Below, piece by piece: positions 50,301 through 58,535 of a DNA stretch of 64,000 bases. This stretch comes from an uncultured Caryophanales bacterium. Lineage in GTDB: Bacteria > Bacillota_I > Bacilli_A > RF39 > UBA660. Below the pieces are notes generated by a model. That model worked only from the letters and a program-made list of their open reading frames with translations. It was not told the DNA's origin and made no database searches. The stretch spans positions 55,969-119,968 of the forward strand of contig CAJLIR010000003.1 in NCBI GenBank assembly GCA_905206805.1, given 5' to 3'. Numbering within the stretch: the first letter of the stretch is position 1; every line of letters starts with the position of its first letter. The translations under genes were made by a program, and so were the position numbers.

Positions 50301-50840
50301 ATGAACCGCCTAAAAGAAAAATATAACAAAGAAATCGTACCAAGCTTAAGACAAAAGTATAATTATAAAAGTGTAATGGAAGTTCCAGCATTAGAAAAAA
50401 TTGTTGTAAATATGGGAGTTGGCGATGCATCACAAAATAGTAAATTACTAGATGCAGCTATGGCTGATCTTGAAGCAATTACAGGACAAAAAGCTGTAAA
50501 AACTCATGCTAAAAAAGCTATCGCAGGATTCAAAATTCGTCAAGGTCAAGCAATCGGATGTAAGGTAACATTACGTGGAGAAGCAATGTATAATTTTCTA
50601 GATAAATTAATTAGTATTACATTACCTCGTGTTAGAGATTTCCGTGGAATTTCAAATAGAGCATTTGATGGTCGTGGAAATTACACACTAGGACTTACAG
50701 AACAATTAATTTTCTCAGAAATTGAATATGATAATGTCGTAAAAGTACGTGGTATGGATATAGTTTTTGTTACAACTGCAAAAACAAATAAAGAAGCACA
50801 CGATCTTTTAAATGGTTTCGGAATGCCATTTAAGAAGTAA
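50301..50840 (+). CDS. rplE: 50S ribosomal protein L5
   Basis: L5, 179 aa, binds 5S rRNA and the P-site tRNA loop: 'LEKIVVNMGVGDAS', 'GQKAVKTHAKKAIAGFKIRQGQAIGCKVTLRG' and 'RDFRGISNRAFDGRGNYTLGLTEQLIF'. Confidence 0.98.
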   Translation: MNRLKEKYNKEIVPSLRQKYNYKSVMEVPALEKIVVNMGVGDASQNSKLLDAAMADLEAITGQKAVKTHAKKAIAGFKIRQGQAIGCKVTLRGEAMYNFLDKLISITLPRVRDFRGISNRAFDGRGNYTLGLTEQLIFSEIEYDNVVKVRGMDIVFVTTAKTNKEAHDLLNGFGMPFKK

Positions 50841-50857
50841 TCAATTAGGAGGATATT

Positions 50858-51043
50858 ATGGCTAAGAAAAGCATGATTGTAAAAGCTAATCGTAAACCAA
50901 AATTCAAAGTACGTGAATATACACGTTGTCAAAGATGTGGAAGACCTCATGCAGTACTTAGAAAATATGGTATTTGCCGTATTTGTTTTAGAGAATTAGC
51001 TTATAAAGGACAAATTCCAGGGGTTAAAAAATCAAGTTGGTAA
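50858..51043 (+). CDS. rpsN: 30S ribosomal protein S14, zinc-binding type
   Basis: S14, 61 aa, the short C+ form with four cysteines in 'CQRCGRPHAVLRKYGICRICFREL'. The protein ends 'GQIPGVKKSSW', the invariant terminus of this type. Binds zinc and the 30S head. Confidence 0.98.
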   Translation: MAKKSMIVKANRKPKFKVREYTRCQRCGRPHAVLRKYGICRICFRELAYKGQIPGVKKSSW

Positions 51044-51060
51044 TTGAAGGGAGGATATAA

Positions 51061-51456
51061 ATGACTACAGATCCAATCGCAGATATGCTTACAAGAATTC
51101 GTAATGCAAATCAAATGCGTTATAAAGAAGTTGAAGTACCCGCTTCAAAAATTAAATTAGAAATTGCTAAAATTTTAAAAGAAACAGGTTTTATTGTTGA
51201 TTATAAAATTAAGAAAAATGATACTCAAGATACAATAGTATTATTCTTAAAATATGGTCAAAATAAAGAAAGAGTAATAACTGGATTAAAAAGAATTTCA
51301 AAACCAGGATTACGTGTTTATGCAAATGCTAAAGAAATGCCAAGAGTTTTAAATGGGTTAGGAATTGCTATCGTTTCAACATCAAAAGGTGTTATGACTG
51401 ATAAAGAAGCAAGAGAAGCAAATCTTGGTGGAGAAGTTTTAGCATACATTTGGTAG
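51061..51456 (+). CDS. rpsH: 30S ribosomal protein S8
   Basis: S8, 131 aa, core 16S central-domain binder: 'DPIADMLTRIRNANQ' start and 'GLGIAIVSTSKGVMTDKEAREANLGGEVLAYIW' end. Confidence 0.98.
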   Translation: MTTDPIADMLTRIRNANQMRYKEVEVPASKIKLEIAKILKETGFIVDYKIKKNDTQDTIVLFLKYGQNKERVITGLKRISKPGLRVYANAKEMPRVLNGLGIAIVSTSKGVMTDKEAREANLGGEVLAYIW

Positions 51457-51472
51457 AAAGGAAAGGATTATT

Positions 51473-52009
51473 ATGAGTCGTATTGGTAATAGAATAATAT
51501 CAATACCTGAAAATGTTACTGTATCAGTTGATGGTAATATTGTAAAAGTAGTTGGTCCTAAAGGAGAACTTTCTACTGAGGTAAATAAAAATATTACTGT
51601 TACAGTTGCTGATAATAAAGTTACTGTTACAAGAAAAAATGATAATTTTAAAAATTTTCATGGAACAGCAAATGCTTTAATCAATAATATGATTATTGGA
51701 GTAACTGAAGGTTATGAAAAAAAATTGGAATCAATTGGTGTAGGTTACCGTTTTCAAGTTAAAGGCAGTGACACATTAGTTGTTACAGCTGGTTATTCTC
51801 ATCCAGTTGAAGTAAAAGTTCCAGCAGGATTAACAATTGAAAGTCCAAGTAATACAGAATTACTAATTAAAGGTGCTGACAAATGTAAAGTTGGAGAATT
51901 TGCTGCTAATATAAGAAAAATAAGAGAACCAGAACCATATAAAGGTAAAGGTATTCGTTATACAGATGAACATGTTCGTCGTAAAGAAGGAAAGAAAGCT
52001 TCTAAATAA
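51473..52009 (+). CDS. rplF: 50S ribosomal protein L6
   Basis: L6, 178 aa, two related domains: 'SRIGNRIISIPENVTV', 'GPKGELS', and 'YKGKGIRYTDEHVRRKEGKK'. Lies near the GTPase-associated region. Confidence 0.98.
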   Translation: MSRIGNRIISIPENVTVSVDGNIVKVVGPKGELSTEVNKNITVTVADNKVTVTRKNDNFKNFHGTANALINNMIIGVTEGYEKKLESIGVGYRFQVKGSDTLVVTAGYSHPVEVKVPAGLTIESPSNTELLIKGADKCKVGEFAANIRKIREPEPYKGKGIRYTDEHVRRKEGKKASK

Positions 52010-52033
52010 GCTTAAATTAAAGGAGAGATTACT

Positions 52034-52396
52034 ATGATAAAAAAAGTATCACGTAACGAGATGCGTCAAGCAAGACACGCTCGTATCAGAGAAAAAATCA
52101 CTGGTACATCTAGCGTTCCTAGATTAAACGTATTCCGTTCAAACAAAAATATATTTGCTCAAATCATAGATGATGAGGCTCAAGTTACTTTAGTTAGCGC
52201 TTCCTCAATCGACAAAGATTTAAAACTTGAAAATGGAAGCAACATAGAAGCTGCTACAAAAGTTGGCGAATTAATCGCAAAAAGAGCTAAAGAAGCAAAA
52301 ATTACAAAGGTAACATTTGATAGAGGTGGTTACCTATATCATGGACGTGTAAAAGCATTAGCTGAAGCTGCACGTGAAAATGGATTAGAATTCTAA
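52034..52396 (+). CDS. rplR: 50S ribosomal protein L18
   Basis: L18, 120 aa, 5S rRNA binder: 'RHARIREKITGTSSVPRLNVFRSNKNIFAQIIDD' and 'VTFDRGGYLYHGRVKALAEAARENGLEF'. Confidence 0.98.
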   Translation: MIKKVSRNEMRQARHARIREKITGTSSVPRLNVFRSNKNIFAQIIDDEAQVTLVSASSIDKDLKLENGSNIEAATKVGELIAKRAKEAKITKVTFDRGGYLYHGRVKALAEAARENGLEF

Positions 52397-52410
52397 AAGG
52401 AGGGTAATTA

Positions 52411-52917
52411 ATGGAAACTAAAAAAAGAGAACCTCGCCAAAAATTATATGAAGAAGAAATCATTGAAGTAAAAAGAGTTACAAAAGTAACTAAAGGTGGA
52501 CGTCATTTCCGTTTCTCAGCCACAATGGCAGTTGGAGATAGAAAAGGTCATGTTGGAATTGGAACAGGTAAGGCAAACGAAGTACCAGATGCAATGAAAA
52601 AAGCAGTACAAGCTGCTACAAAGAACATTGTTAAAGTTTCAATCGTTGACGAAAGAACTATTCCACATGAAGCTATTGGTGTACAAAGTGCTAGTAAGGT
52701 TATGTTGAAACCAGCTTCAAAAGGTACTGGAGTAAAAGCAGGAGGACCAGTAAGAGCAGTATTAGAACTTGCTGGAGTTAAAGATATTTTATCTAAATCA
52801 TTAGGTTCAAATACAAAAGTTAATATGGCTTATGCTACATTAAATGCATTAAAATCACAAAGAACAGTAGAAGAAGTTGCTGCATTACGCGGTAAAAAAG
52901 TAGAGGAGATATTATAA
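52411..52917 (+). CDS. rpsE: 30S ribosomal protein S5
   Basis: S5, 168 aa, accuracy-centre protein: 'RVTKVTKGGRHFRFSATMAVGDRKGHVGIGTGKANEVPDAM' and 'PASKGTGVKAGGPVRAVLELAGVKDILSKSLGSNTKVNM'. The next gene is rplO, 1 base away; rpmD (L30), which usually lies between, is missing. Confidence 0.98.
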   Translation: METKKREPRQKLYEEEIIEVKRVTKVTKGGRHFRFSATMAVGDRKGHVGIGTGKANEVPDAMKKAVQAATKNIVKVSIVDERTIPHEAIGVQSASKVMLKPASKGTGVKAGGPVRAVLELAGVKDILSKSLGSNTKVNMAYATLNALKSQRTVEEVAALRGKKVEEIL

Positions 52918-52918
52918 T

Positions 52919-53362
52919 ATGAAATTAAATAATATTCATCCAGCACTAGGCGCTACAACTGTTAGTAAAAGAGTTGGACGCGGAACTGGAAGTGGAAATG
53001 GAAAAACTGCAGGAAAAGGTCATAAAGGACAAAACGCTCGTAGTGGTGGTGGAGTTAGACCTGGTTTCGAAGGTGGACAATTACCATTATTCAGAAGACT
53101 TCCAAAAAGAGGATTTACTAATGCAAAATTTAAAACAGTTTATGCTGTAATTAACTTAAGTGATTTAGAAAAATTTGAAAACGGTGCAGTAGTTACTCCA
53201 GAACTATTACATGAAATGGGTATAATTAAAAAAGGTTTAGATGGTGTAAAAGTTTTAGGAAATGGAACTTTAACTAAAAAATTAGTAGTAAAAGCAAATA
53301 AATTTTCTGATACAGCAGCATCAAAAATTGAAGAATTAGGTGGAAAAGCAGAGGTGATCTAA
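52919..53362 (+). CDS. rplO: 50S ribosomal protein L15
   Basis: L15, 147 aa: 'RVGRGTGSGNGKTAGKGHKGQNARSGGGVRPGFEGGQLPLFRRLPKRGFTN' and C-terminal 'KFSDTAASKIEELGGKAEVI'. Late assembly protein of the 50S; GAGGTGA at its end serves secY. Confidence 0.98.
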   Translation: MKLNNIHPALGATTVSKRVGRGTGSGNGKTAGKGHKGQNARSGGGVRPGFEGGQLPLFRRLPKRGFTNAKFKTVYAVINLSDLEKFENGAVVTPELLHEMGIIKKGLDGVKVLGNGTLTKKLVVKANKFSDTAASKIEELGGKAEVI

Positions 53363-53363
53363 A

Positions 53364-54632
53364 ATGTTTGCAACATTTAAGCAAATATTTAATCCCAAAA
53401 ACAAAGATTTACAAAAAAGAATCTTATTTACATTATTAGTATTGTTTATATTTAAGTTAGGAACTACAATAATTGTTCCTGGAGTAGATACAAGCAATTT
53501 TCAAAATCTTGGATATTTTGAATTATTAAATGTTTTTGGTGGTGGAGCTTTAGAAAAATTTTCTATTCTAGCTTTAGGCGTTATGCCTTACATCACTGCT
53601 TCCATTGTCATTCAATTGTTACAAATGGACATGATTCCATATTTAACAGAACTTGGTAAACAAGGACATACTGGAAGAACAAAATTAAATCAAATAACAA
53701 GAGTATTAGGAATTATTTTAGCGTTTATAAACGGATATGTTTTCTCATTTGCATTTTTAAAAAATGGATCAACAATAGAATATATGCAATTTGCAACTGT
53801 ATTAACAGCTGGAACAGCATTTCTATTATGGTTAGGTGATCAAATAACTGCAAAAGGAGTCGGTAATGGTATATCACTTATCATTATGGCAGGTATAATT
53901 GCAAGTATCCCATCTATGTTTGTTGATGCATTTAATGCACTAGTAAAAATTGGAACAACACAAGAAACAACACTTGGAATTGTTTCATTCATACTTTATG
54001 TTCTAGTATATATTGGTATTATTATTGGAATTGTATTCATAGAAAATGCAGAAAGAAGAGTATCAATTCAATATGCTAATAAATCAAATGCAATTTTAGG
54101 AAAACAAAATTATATTCCTTTTAAATTAAATTCTGCTGGAGTAATGCCTGTAATATTTGCATCTGCATTATTATCAGTTCCAAGTATTTTAGCGTCATTT
54201 ATTAAAAAGGATGGATTTACTATCTTTGTTAGTAAATGGTTAACAATGAATACTCCGACTGGATTTGCATTATATGTAATATTAATTATTGCTTTTGCAT
54301 ATTTCTATACTTTCTTACAATTAAAACCAAAAGAAATGGCTGAAAACTTACAAAAAAATGGTGGATTTATTCCAGGTGTTAGACCAGGAGAAGAAACTGT
54401 TGGTTATGTATCAAAAATTCTTAAAAGAATTACAATAGTTGGAGCATTTTTCTTAGCAGTTTTAGCTGCACTACCTATTGTATTTGGTATGATTTTTACA
54501 AATTTACCAAGTAGTGTTTCAATAGGTGGAACTGGGTTATTAATTGTAGTAGGTGTAGCTTTAGAAACTTATAAACAAATCGAAAGTGAATTAGTTACTA
54601 GAGATTATGTGAAAGGAAGAAAAAGAAGATGA
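53364..54632 (+). CDS. secY: Preprotein translocase subunit SecY
   Basis: SecY, 422 aa, ten membrane helices forming the protein-conducting channel with SecE/SecG. 'FKLGTTIIVPGVDTSNF', plug-region 'FGGGALEKFSILALGVMPYITASIVIQLL', 'NAERRVSIQYANK' and 'GGFIPGVRPGEET', and C-terminal 'YKQIESELVTRDYVKGRKRR' are typical. Its TGA stop overlaps adk by 4 bases. Confidence 0.98.
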   Translation: MFATFKQIFNPKNKDLQKRILFTLLVLFIFKLGTTIIVPGVDTSNFQNLGYFELLNVFGGGALEKFSILALGVMPYITASIVIQLLQMDMIPYLTELGKQGHTGRTKLNQITRVLGIILAFINGYVFSFAFLKNGSTIEYMQFATVLTAGTAFLLWLGDQITAKGVGNGISLIIMAGIIASIPSMFVDAFNALVKIGTTQETTLGIVSFILYVLVYIGIIIGIVFIENAERRVSIQYANKSNAILGKQNYIPFKLNSAGVMPVIFASALLSVPSILASFIKKDGFTIFVSKWLTMNTPTGFALYVILIIAFAYFYTFLQLKPKEMAENLQKNGGFIPGVRPGEETVGYVSKILKRITIVGAFFLAVLAALPIVFGMIFTNLPSSVSIGGTGLLIVVGVALETYKQIESELVTRDYVKGRKRR

Positions 54633-55291
54633 AAAGTATAATTTTAATTGCTCCACCATCAGCTGGTAAAGGAACAATCTCAAAAATTTTATGTGAAGAA
54701 TATAGTATTCCACATATTTCCACTGGAGATTTGTTAAGAGCAGCAATTCAAAATGAAGATGAGCAAGGAAATTATATAAGACAACAGATGAATCAAGGAA
54801 ACTTGGTTAGTGATGAAATTATAATAAAATTAGTAGAAGACCGAATTGCAGAAGCTGATTGTTCAAATGGATATATCTTAGATGGATTTCCAAGAAATAT
54901 TAAACAAGCAGAAATTTATGAAAAATTTTTGTCACAAAATAATATTGAACACGGAATAACAATTCTATTAGATATTTCAAAAGAACAGGCTAAGAAAAGA
55001 ATTTTAGGACGTGTTTCATGTCCAAATTGTGGAGCAGTATATAATATATATTCGAAAGATACGCGTCCTAGAGTTGTCGGTGTTTGTGATAAGTGTGGAA
55101 CTAATTTATCTCGTAGAGATGATGATACAGAAGACATTTTTGATATCAGATTCGATACATATCTATCTGAAACAAAACCTGTTGCAGATTACTATGAAAA
55201 ACAAAAACTATTATACAAAGTTGATAGTAGTATAGAATTATCAAAAGTATTAGAATTTGTAGAAGAAATTATAAAAAAAGAAAATAATTAA
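54629..55291 (+). CDS. adk: Adenylate kinase, zinc-lid form with altered P-loop
   Basis: Adk, 220 aa, interconverts ATP+AMP and 2 ADP. The NMP-binding 'STGDLLRAAI' and 'DGFPRNIKQAE', the lid with four cysteines ('CPNCGAVYN', 'CDKCGTNLSRRDDD') for zinc, and 'RFDTYLSETKPVADYY' are standard. The P-loop reads 'APPSAGKGT' where almost all Adks have 'GPPGAGKGT': the first and the middle glycine are Ala and Ser. Lys and Thr that bind phosphate are kept, so activity is likely. map (methionine aminopeptidase), normally next, is absent. Confidence 0.95.
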   Translation: MKSIILIAPPSAGKGTISKILCEEYSIPHISTGDLLRAAIQNEDEQGNYIRQQMNQGNLVSDEIIIKLVEDRIAEADCSNGYILDGFPRNIKQAEIYEKFLSQNNIEHGITILLDISKEQAKKRILGRVSCPNCGAVYNIYSKDTRPRVVGVCDKCGTNLSRRDDDTEDIFDIRFDTYLSETKPVADYYEKQKLLYKVDSSIELSKVLEFVEEIIKKENN

Positions 55292-55485
55292 CTTTTACAA
55301 ATAAAATACACTATGATAATTATTATAAAAAGTCATAATAGTTCAATCAGAATTATCCTGTTGGAAATTACAAAATATCTTTATATTAGATAATGATTGA
55401 ATGATTATAACAATTGTTTATCTGCTCATTTTAAACAAAATGTTATTATTAATTAGTTTTGAAATTTTAACAAAGAGGTGAGATC
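55292..55485 (+). other. Gap at the usual map position
   Basis: 194 bases without a credible reading frame between adk and infA, where Bacilli normally have map. I see no remnant of methionine aminopeptidase motifs. A palindrome AACAATTGTT lies near 55410. An internal promoter for infA is possible, but I cannot point to good boxes. Confidence 0.5.
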
Positions 55486-55701
55486 ATGGCAAAGCAAGGT
55501 GCTATTGAAGTAGAAGGTAAAGTTTTAGAGTGTTTACCAAGAGGATTATTTAAAGTTGAATTAGCAAATAAACATACTGTAATTGCTCACGTTTCTGGTA
55601 AAATCCGAATCAATAATATTCGCATCTTACCAGGTGATACAGTAGTGTTAGAATTATCAGAATTTGATTTAACACGTGGGCGTATAACCTATAGGAAATA
55701 G
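55486..55701 (+). CDS. infA: Translation initiation factor IF-1
   Basis: IF-1, 71 aa, OB-fold factor that blocks the A site during initiation: 'KQGAIEVEGKVLECLPRGLFKVELANKHTVIAHVSGKIRINNIRILPGDTVVLELS..DLTRGRITYR'. GAGGTGAG precedes the ATG. Confidence 0.98.
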   Translation: MAKQGAIEVEGKVLECLPRGLFKVELANKHTVIAHVSGKIRINNIRILPGDTVVLELSEFDLTRGRITYRK

Positions 55702-55715
55702 TAGGAGGGATCTTA

Positions 55716-55829
55716 ATGAAAGTAAGACCATCGGTAAAACCGATCTGTGACAAATGTAAAGTAATTAAAAGAAAAGGGAAAGTAATGGTAATTTGTGAAA
55801 ACCCTAAACATAAGCAAAAACAAGGTTAA
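55716..55829 (+). CDS. rpmJ: 50S ribosomal protein L36
   Basis: L36, 37 aa, beginning MKVRPSVKPICDKCKVIKR and ending NPKHKQKQG. It has the zinc ligands C11, C14, C27 and H32 of the zinc-type form. Found by reading the sequence between infA and rpsM; AGGAGG lies before the ATG. Confidence 0.97.
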   Translation: MKVRPSVKPICDKCKVIKRKGKVMVICENPKHKQKQG

Positions 55830-55844
55830 TATAGGAGGTGTTTT

Positions 55845-56210
55845 ATGGCACGTATAAATGGTGTAGATATACCAAATAATAAAAGAATTGAAATTGCTTT
55901 AACATACATTTATGGTATTGGAAGAAGCTTATCAAATAAAATTTTAGCTGATGCTAAAATTGATATCAATAAAAGAGCTGGTCAATTATCACAAGATGAA
56001 TTAGTAAAAATTCGTGATGAAGTAGCTAAATACACTACTGAAGGTGATTTAAGACGTGAAGTAAACATGAACATTAAAACAAAAATGGAAATCAATTGTT
56101 ATCAAGGAACACGTCATAAAAAAGGTTTACCAGTTAGAGGACAAAGAACAAATCGTAACGCAAGAACTCGTAAAGGTAAAGGAAAAGTAGTTGCTAATAA
56201 GAAAAAATAA
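55845..56210 (+). CDS. rpsM: 30S ribosomal protein S13
   Basis: S13, 121 aa: 'MARINGVDIPNNKRIEIALTYIYGIGRSLSNKIL' and C-terminal 'GTRHKKGLPVRGQRTNRNARTRKGKGK'. Head protein forming bridges with L5 and contacting P-site tRNA. Confidence 0.98.
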   Translation: MARINGVDIPNNKRIEIALTYIYGIGRSLSNKILADAKIDINKRAGQLSQDELVKIRDEVAKYTTEGDLRREVNMNIKTKMEINCYQGTRHKKGLPVRGQRTNRNARTRKGKGKVVANKKK

Positions 56211-56239
56211 TTTGTAACTAAAAAAGGAGGTTAAGTAAC

Positions 56240-56623
56240 ATGGCTTATAAACCAAGAAAACGTAAAGTTAAAAAGAATATTCCTGCTGGAAAGGCATATA
56301 TACATTCAACTTTTAATAACACTATTGTAACAATTAGTGATTTAGAAGGTAACGCAATTAGCTGGGCTTCAGCTGGAACATTAGGATTTAAAGGAAGTAA
56401 AAAATCAACTCCATATGCTGCAGGTATGTCTGCAGAAGCTGCTGGAAAAGTTGCTGCTGATATGGGTATGAAAACTGTTGAAGTTTATGTTAAAGGATTA
56501 GGTTCAGGAAGAGAAACTGCAATCCGTTCATTACAAACTGCTGGGTTAGAAATTACTTCAATAACAGATGTAACACCAATACCACATAATGGATGTCGTC
56601 CACCAAAACGTCCACGTGGATAA
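56240..56623 (+). CDS. rpsK: 30S ribosomal protein S11
   Basis: S11, 127 aa, platform protein near the E site: 'GKAYIHSTFNNTIVTISDLEGNAISWASAGTLGFKGSKKSTPYAAGMSAE' and 'DVTPIPHNGCRPPKRPRG'. Confidence 0.98.
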   Translation: MAYKPRKRKVKKNIPAGKAYIHSTFNNTIVTISDLEGNAISWASAGTLGFKGSKKSTPYAAGMSAEAAGKVAADMGMKTVEVYVKGLGSGRETAIRSLQTAGLEITSITDVTPIPHNGCRPPKRPRG

Positions 56624-56643
56624 AAGAAAAGGAGTGTTTAATA

Positions 56644-57594
56644 ATGTTAAATTTTGAAAAGCCAATATATAAAATAACTGAATATGTTGAAAATAATAAT
56701 TATGGAAAATTTGAACTAGAACCACTTGAAAGAGGTTTTGGTACTACAATAGGAAATGCACTTAGAAGAGTAATGTTATCTAGTATGCCAGGTAGCGCAA
56801 TAGTAGCAGTAAAAATCGAAGGTGTAATGCATGAATTTCAAACTATTGATGGTGTAGTAGAAGATGTAACAGCAATTGTTTTAAATTTAAAAGATGTTGT
56901 AATTAAAAATCATTCTGATGAAAAAAAGATTATTAAATTATCTGCATCTAATGAAGGTGAAGTAAAAGCTGGAGATATCGAATGCGATGCTGATATTGAA
57001 ATTATGAATCCTGATAAAGTAATTGCAACACTTGCTAAAGGTGGAAAATTAGAAATGGAATTACTTGTTGCAAATGGTAGAGGATATGTTCCATCTAATG
57101 AAAATAAATGTCACATTGAAAATAGCAAACTAGGATTTATTCCTATTGATGCATTATATTCACCAATTGAAAGAATCAGTTATGAAGTTGAAGACGCTCG
57201 TGTTGGTCAAAACGCTAATTATGACAAATTGATAATGAATGTTTATACAAATGGATCAATTAAACCAGAAGAAGCTATGGCTTTGGCTAGCAAAATATTA
57301 ATTGAACACTTAAATATTATTACTGATTTGAGTGAAATAGCAGATACAACAGGTATTATGAATGCTAAACAAGAAGATAGTAAACTAAAGAAATTAGAAA
57401 CATCAATTGATGATCTTGATTTCTCAGTTCGTGCTTACAATTGTTTAAAAAGAGCAGGAATTAATACATTAGGTGATTTAACTGAAAAAACAGAGTTAGA
57501 AATGATGAAAGTTCGTAATTTAGGTAAAAAATCTTTAAAAGAAGTTATTGACAAAATTAAAGAAATGGGACTTAAATTCCGCGACGAAGACTAG
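56644..57594 (+). CDS. rpoA: DNA-directed RNA polymerase subunit alpha
   Basis: RpoA, 316 aa. The N-terminal domain (1-230) dimerises and seeds assembly: 'ELEPLERGFGTTIGNALRRVMLSSMPGSAI'. The C-terminal domain (about 250-312), 'DDLDFSVRAYNCLKRAGINTLGDLTEKTELEMMKVRNLGKKSLKEVIDKIKEMG', contacts UP-element DNA and activators; the key Arg in 'SVRAYNCLK' is present. ATG 56644 gives the usual start; earlier in-frame codons lie within rpsK. Confidence 0.98.
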   Translation: MLNFEKPIYKITEYVENNNYGKFELEPLERGFGTTIGNALRRVMLSSMPGSAIVAVKIEGVMHEFQTIDGVVEDVTAIVLNLKDVVIKNHSDEKKIIKLSASNEGEVKAGDIECDADIEIMNPDKVIATLAKGGKLEMELLVANGRGYVPSNENKCHIENSKLGFIPIDALYSPIERISYEVEDARVGQNANYDKLIMNVYTNGSIKPEEAMALASKILIEHLNIITDLSEIADTTGIMNAKQEDSKLKKLETSIDDLDFSVRAYNCLKRAGINTLGDLTEKTELEMMKVRNLGKKSLKEVIDKIKEMGLKFRDED

Positions 57595-57612
57595 AAGTTA
57601 GGAGGGAATTTT

Positions 57613-57966
57613 ATGTACAGAAAATTAGGACGTACTAACAAACATAGAAGAAGTATGCTAGCTAACTTAACTAAAGATGTAATCATGAATGAAAGAATTG
57701 AAACAACAGAAACTCGTGCTAAAGAAGTTCGTAAATTTGTTGATAAAATGATTTCTTATGGTAAAGATGGATCTTTAGTTGCAAGAAGAAAAGCATTAGC
57801 TTTCTTGCATAATGATGAAGCAGCAGTTAAAAAAGTTTTTGATGATTTATCAAAACGTTATGCTACTAGAAATGGTGGTTATACTAGAATTTTAAAATTA
57901 ACTGAACGCAGAGGAGACGATGCATTAATGGTTATTTTAGAATTAGTAGAAGGAGATGCAAAATAA
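57613..57966 (+). CDS. rplQ: 50S ribosomal protein L17
   Basis: L17, 117 aa: 'RKLGRTNKHRRSMLANLTKDVIMNERIETTETRAKEVRKFVDKMI' and 'NGGYTRILKLTERRGDDALMVILELV'. Last gene of the ribosomal cluster. Its final codons (GAGATGCAAAATAA) form the 5' arm of the terminator and are repeated 508 bases downstream. Confidence 0.98.
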   Translation: MYRKLGRTNKHRRSMLANLTKDVIMNERIETTETRAKEVRKFVDKMISYGKDGSLVARRKALAFLHNDEAAVKKVFDDLSKRYATRNGGYTRILKLTERRGDDALMVILELVEGDAK

Positions 57967-57980
57967 GCATCTTTTTTTCT
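57950..57980 (+). terminator. Terminator of rplQ; first copy of a direct repeat
   Basis: GATGC..GCATC hairpin with a T7 run, overlapping the rplQ stop codon. The block AAGGAGATGCAAAATAAGC... recurs at 58458-58489 with one extra T. Confidence 0.85.
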
Positions 57981-58000
57981 AAAAAAATGAAAAAAAACAC

Positions 58001-58028
58001 TTGACAAAGTAAAAAATAATAGTATAAT
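58001..58028 (+). promoter_or_regulatory. Near-consensus sigma-A promoter
   Basis: TTGACA (58001-58006), 16 bp, TATAAT (58023-58028), both boxes perfect. The leader then has TGGTC-GAAA-GACCA (58039-58052), a GNRA-loop hairpin, before a GAGGGGG ribosome site. Confidence 0.85.
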
Positions 58029-58069
58029 ACTAATGAAATTGGTCGAAAGACCATAAAGAGGGGGATAAA

Positions 58070-58450
58070 ATGAATTTAGAAGAAAAAAAATTATCATCAA
58101 ACAAAGAAGGAATGAAAATTAAAAATTTAAAAATATTTTCACGTGTAACATCAGTTGTACTTGGTGGTGCAATAGGTATAAGCGTAGGAGTGACAGCAAA
58201 CATGTTGTCTAATAAGATCTATAATAAACCAGAGGAAAATAAAATTGTTAATTATGAAGAATATGAAAACTATATTTTAAAAACAGAAATAATGCCTGCT
58301 ACTAAAAGGGAAGTATATTTAAATGGAGAAAAAGTAACTAACTATATAGCTCCAGCAGGATGGACAGTAAATGGAAAAAACTGTTATAAAACTACTATTA
58401 TTAACAAGGTAGTAGAAAAAGACGATGCAAAAGTTATGATATTAAAATAA
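58070..58450 (+). CDS. Small single-pass membrane protein between duplicated terminators
   Basis: A 126-aa protein I do not recognise. A charged N-terminus (1-25) precedes one hydrophobic helix (about 26-48, 'RVTSVVLGGAIGISVGVTANML'). Then comes an outer domain of about 75 residues, with 'EIMPATKREVYLNGEKVTNYIAPAGWTVNGKNCYKTTIINKVV', which looks beta-rich and contains one Cys. It has a near-perfect promoter and a GAGGGGG ribosome site, so it should be well expressed. It lies between two copies of the rplQ 3'-end/terminator sequence, suggesting insertion or duplication at that point. Confidence 0.7.
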   Translation: MNLEEKKLSSNKEGMKIKNLKIFSRVTSVVLGGAIGISVGVTANMLSNKIYNKPEENKIVNYEEYENYILKTEIMPATKREVYLNGEKVTNYIAPAGWTVNGKNCYKTTIINKVVEKDDAKVMILK

Positions 58451-58457
58451 ATTTATT

Positions 58458-58489
58458 AAGGAGATGCAAAATAAGCATCTTTTTTTTCT
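58458..58489 (+). terminator. Second copy of the rplQ-end terminator
   Basis: The 31-base block seen at 57950-57980 recurs here with one extra T, including the non-functional copy of the last rplQ codons. It ends the small membrane-protein gene with GATGC..GCATC and T8. Confidence 0.85.
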
Positions 58490-58516
58490 TGAATTATATA
58501 TTTTAAATGTTATAAT
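58489..58516 (+). promoter_or_regulatory. Promoter of the CAP-domain gene
   Basis: TTGAAT (58489-58494), 16-bp spacer, TATAAT (58511-58516). Confidence 0.65.
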
Positions 58517-58535
58517 TATTTAAGGTGTGTATTAT

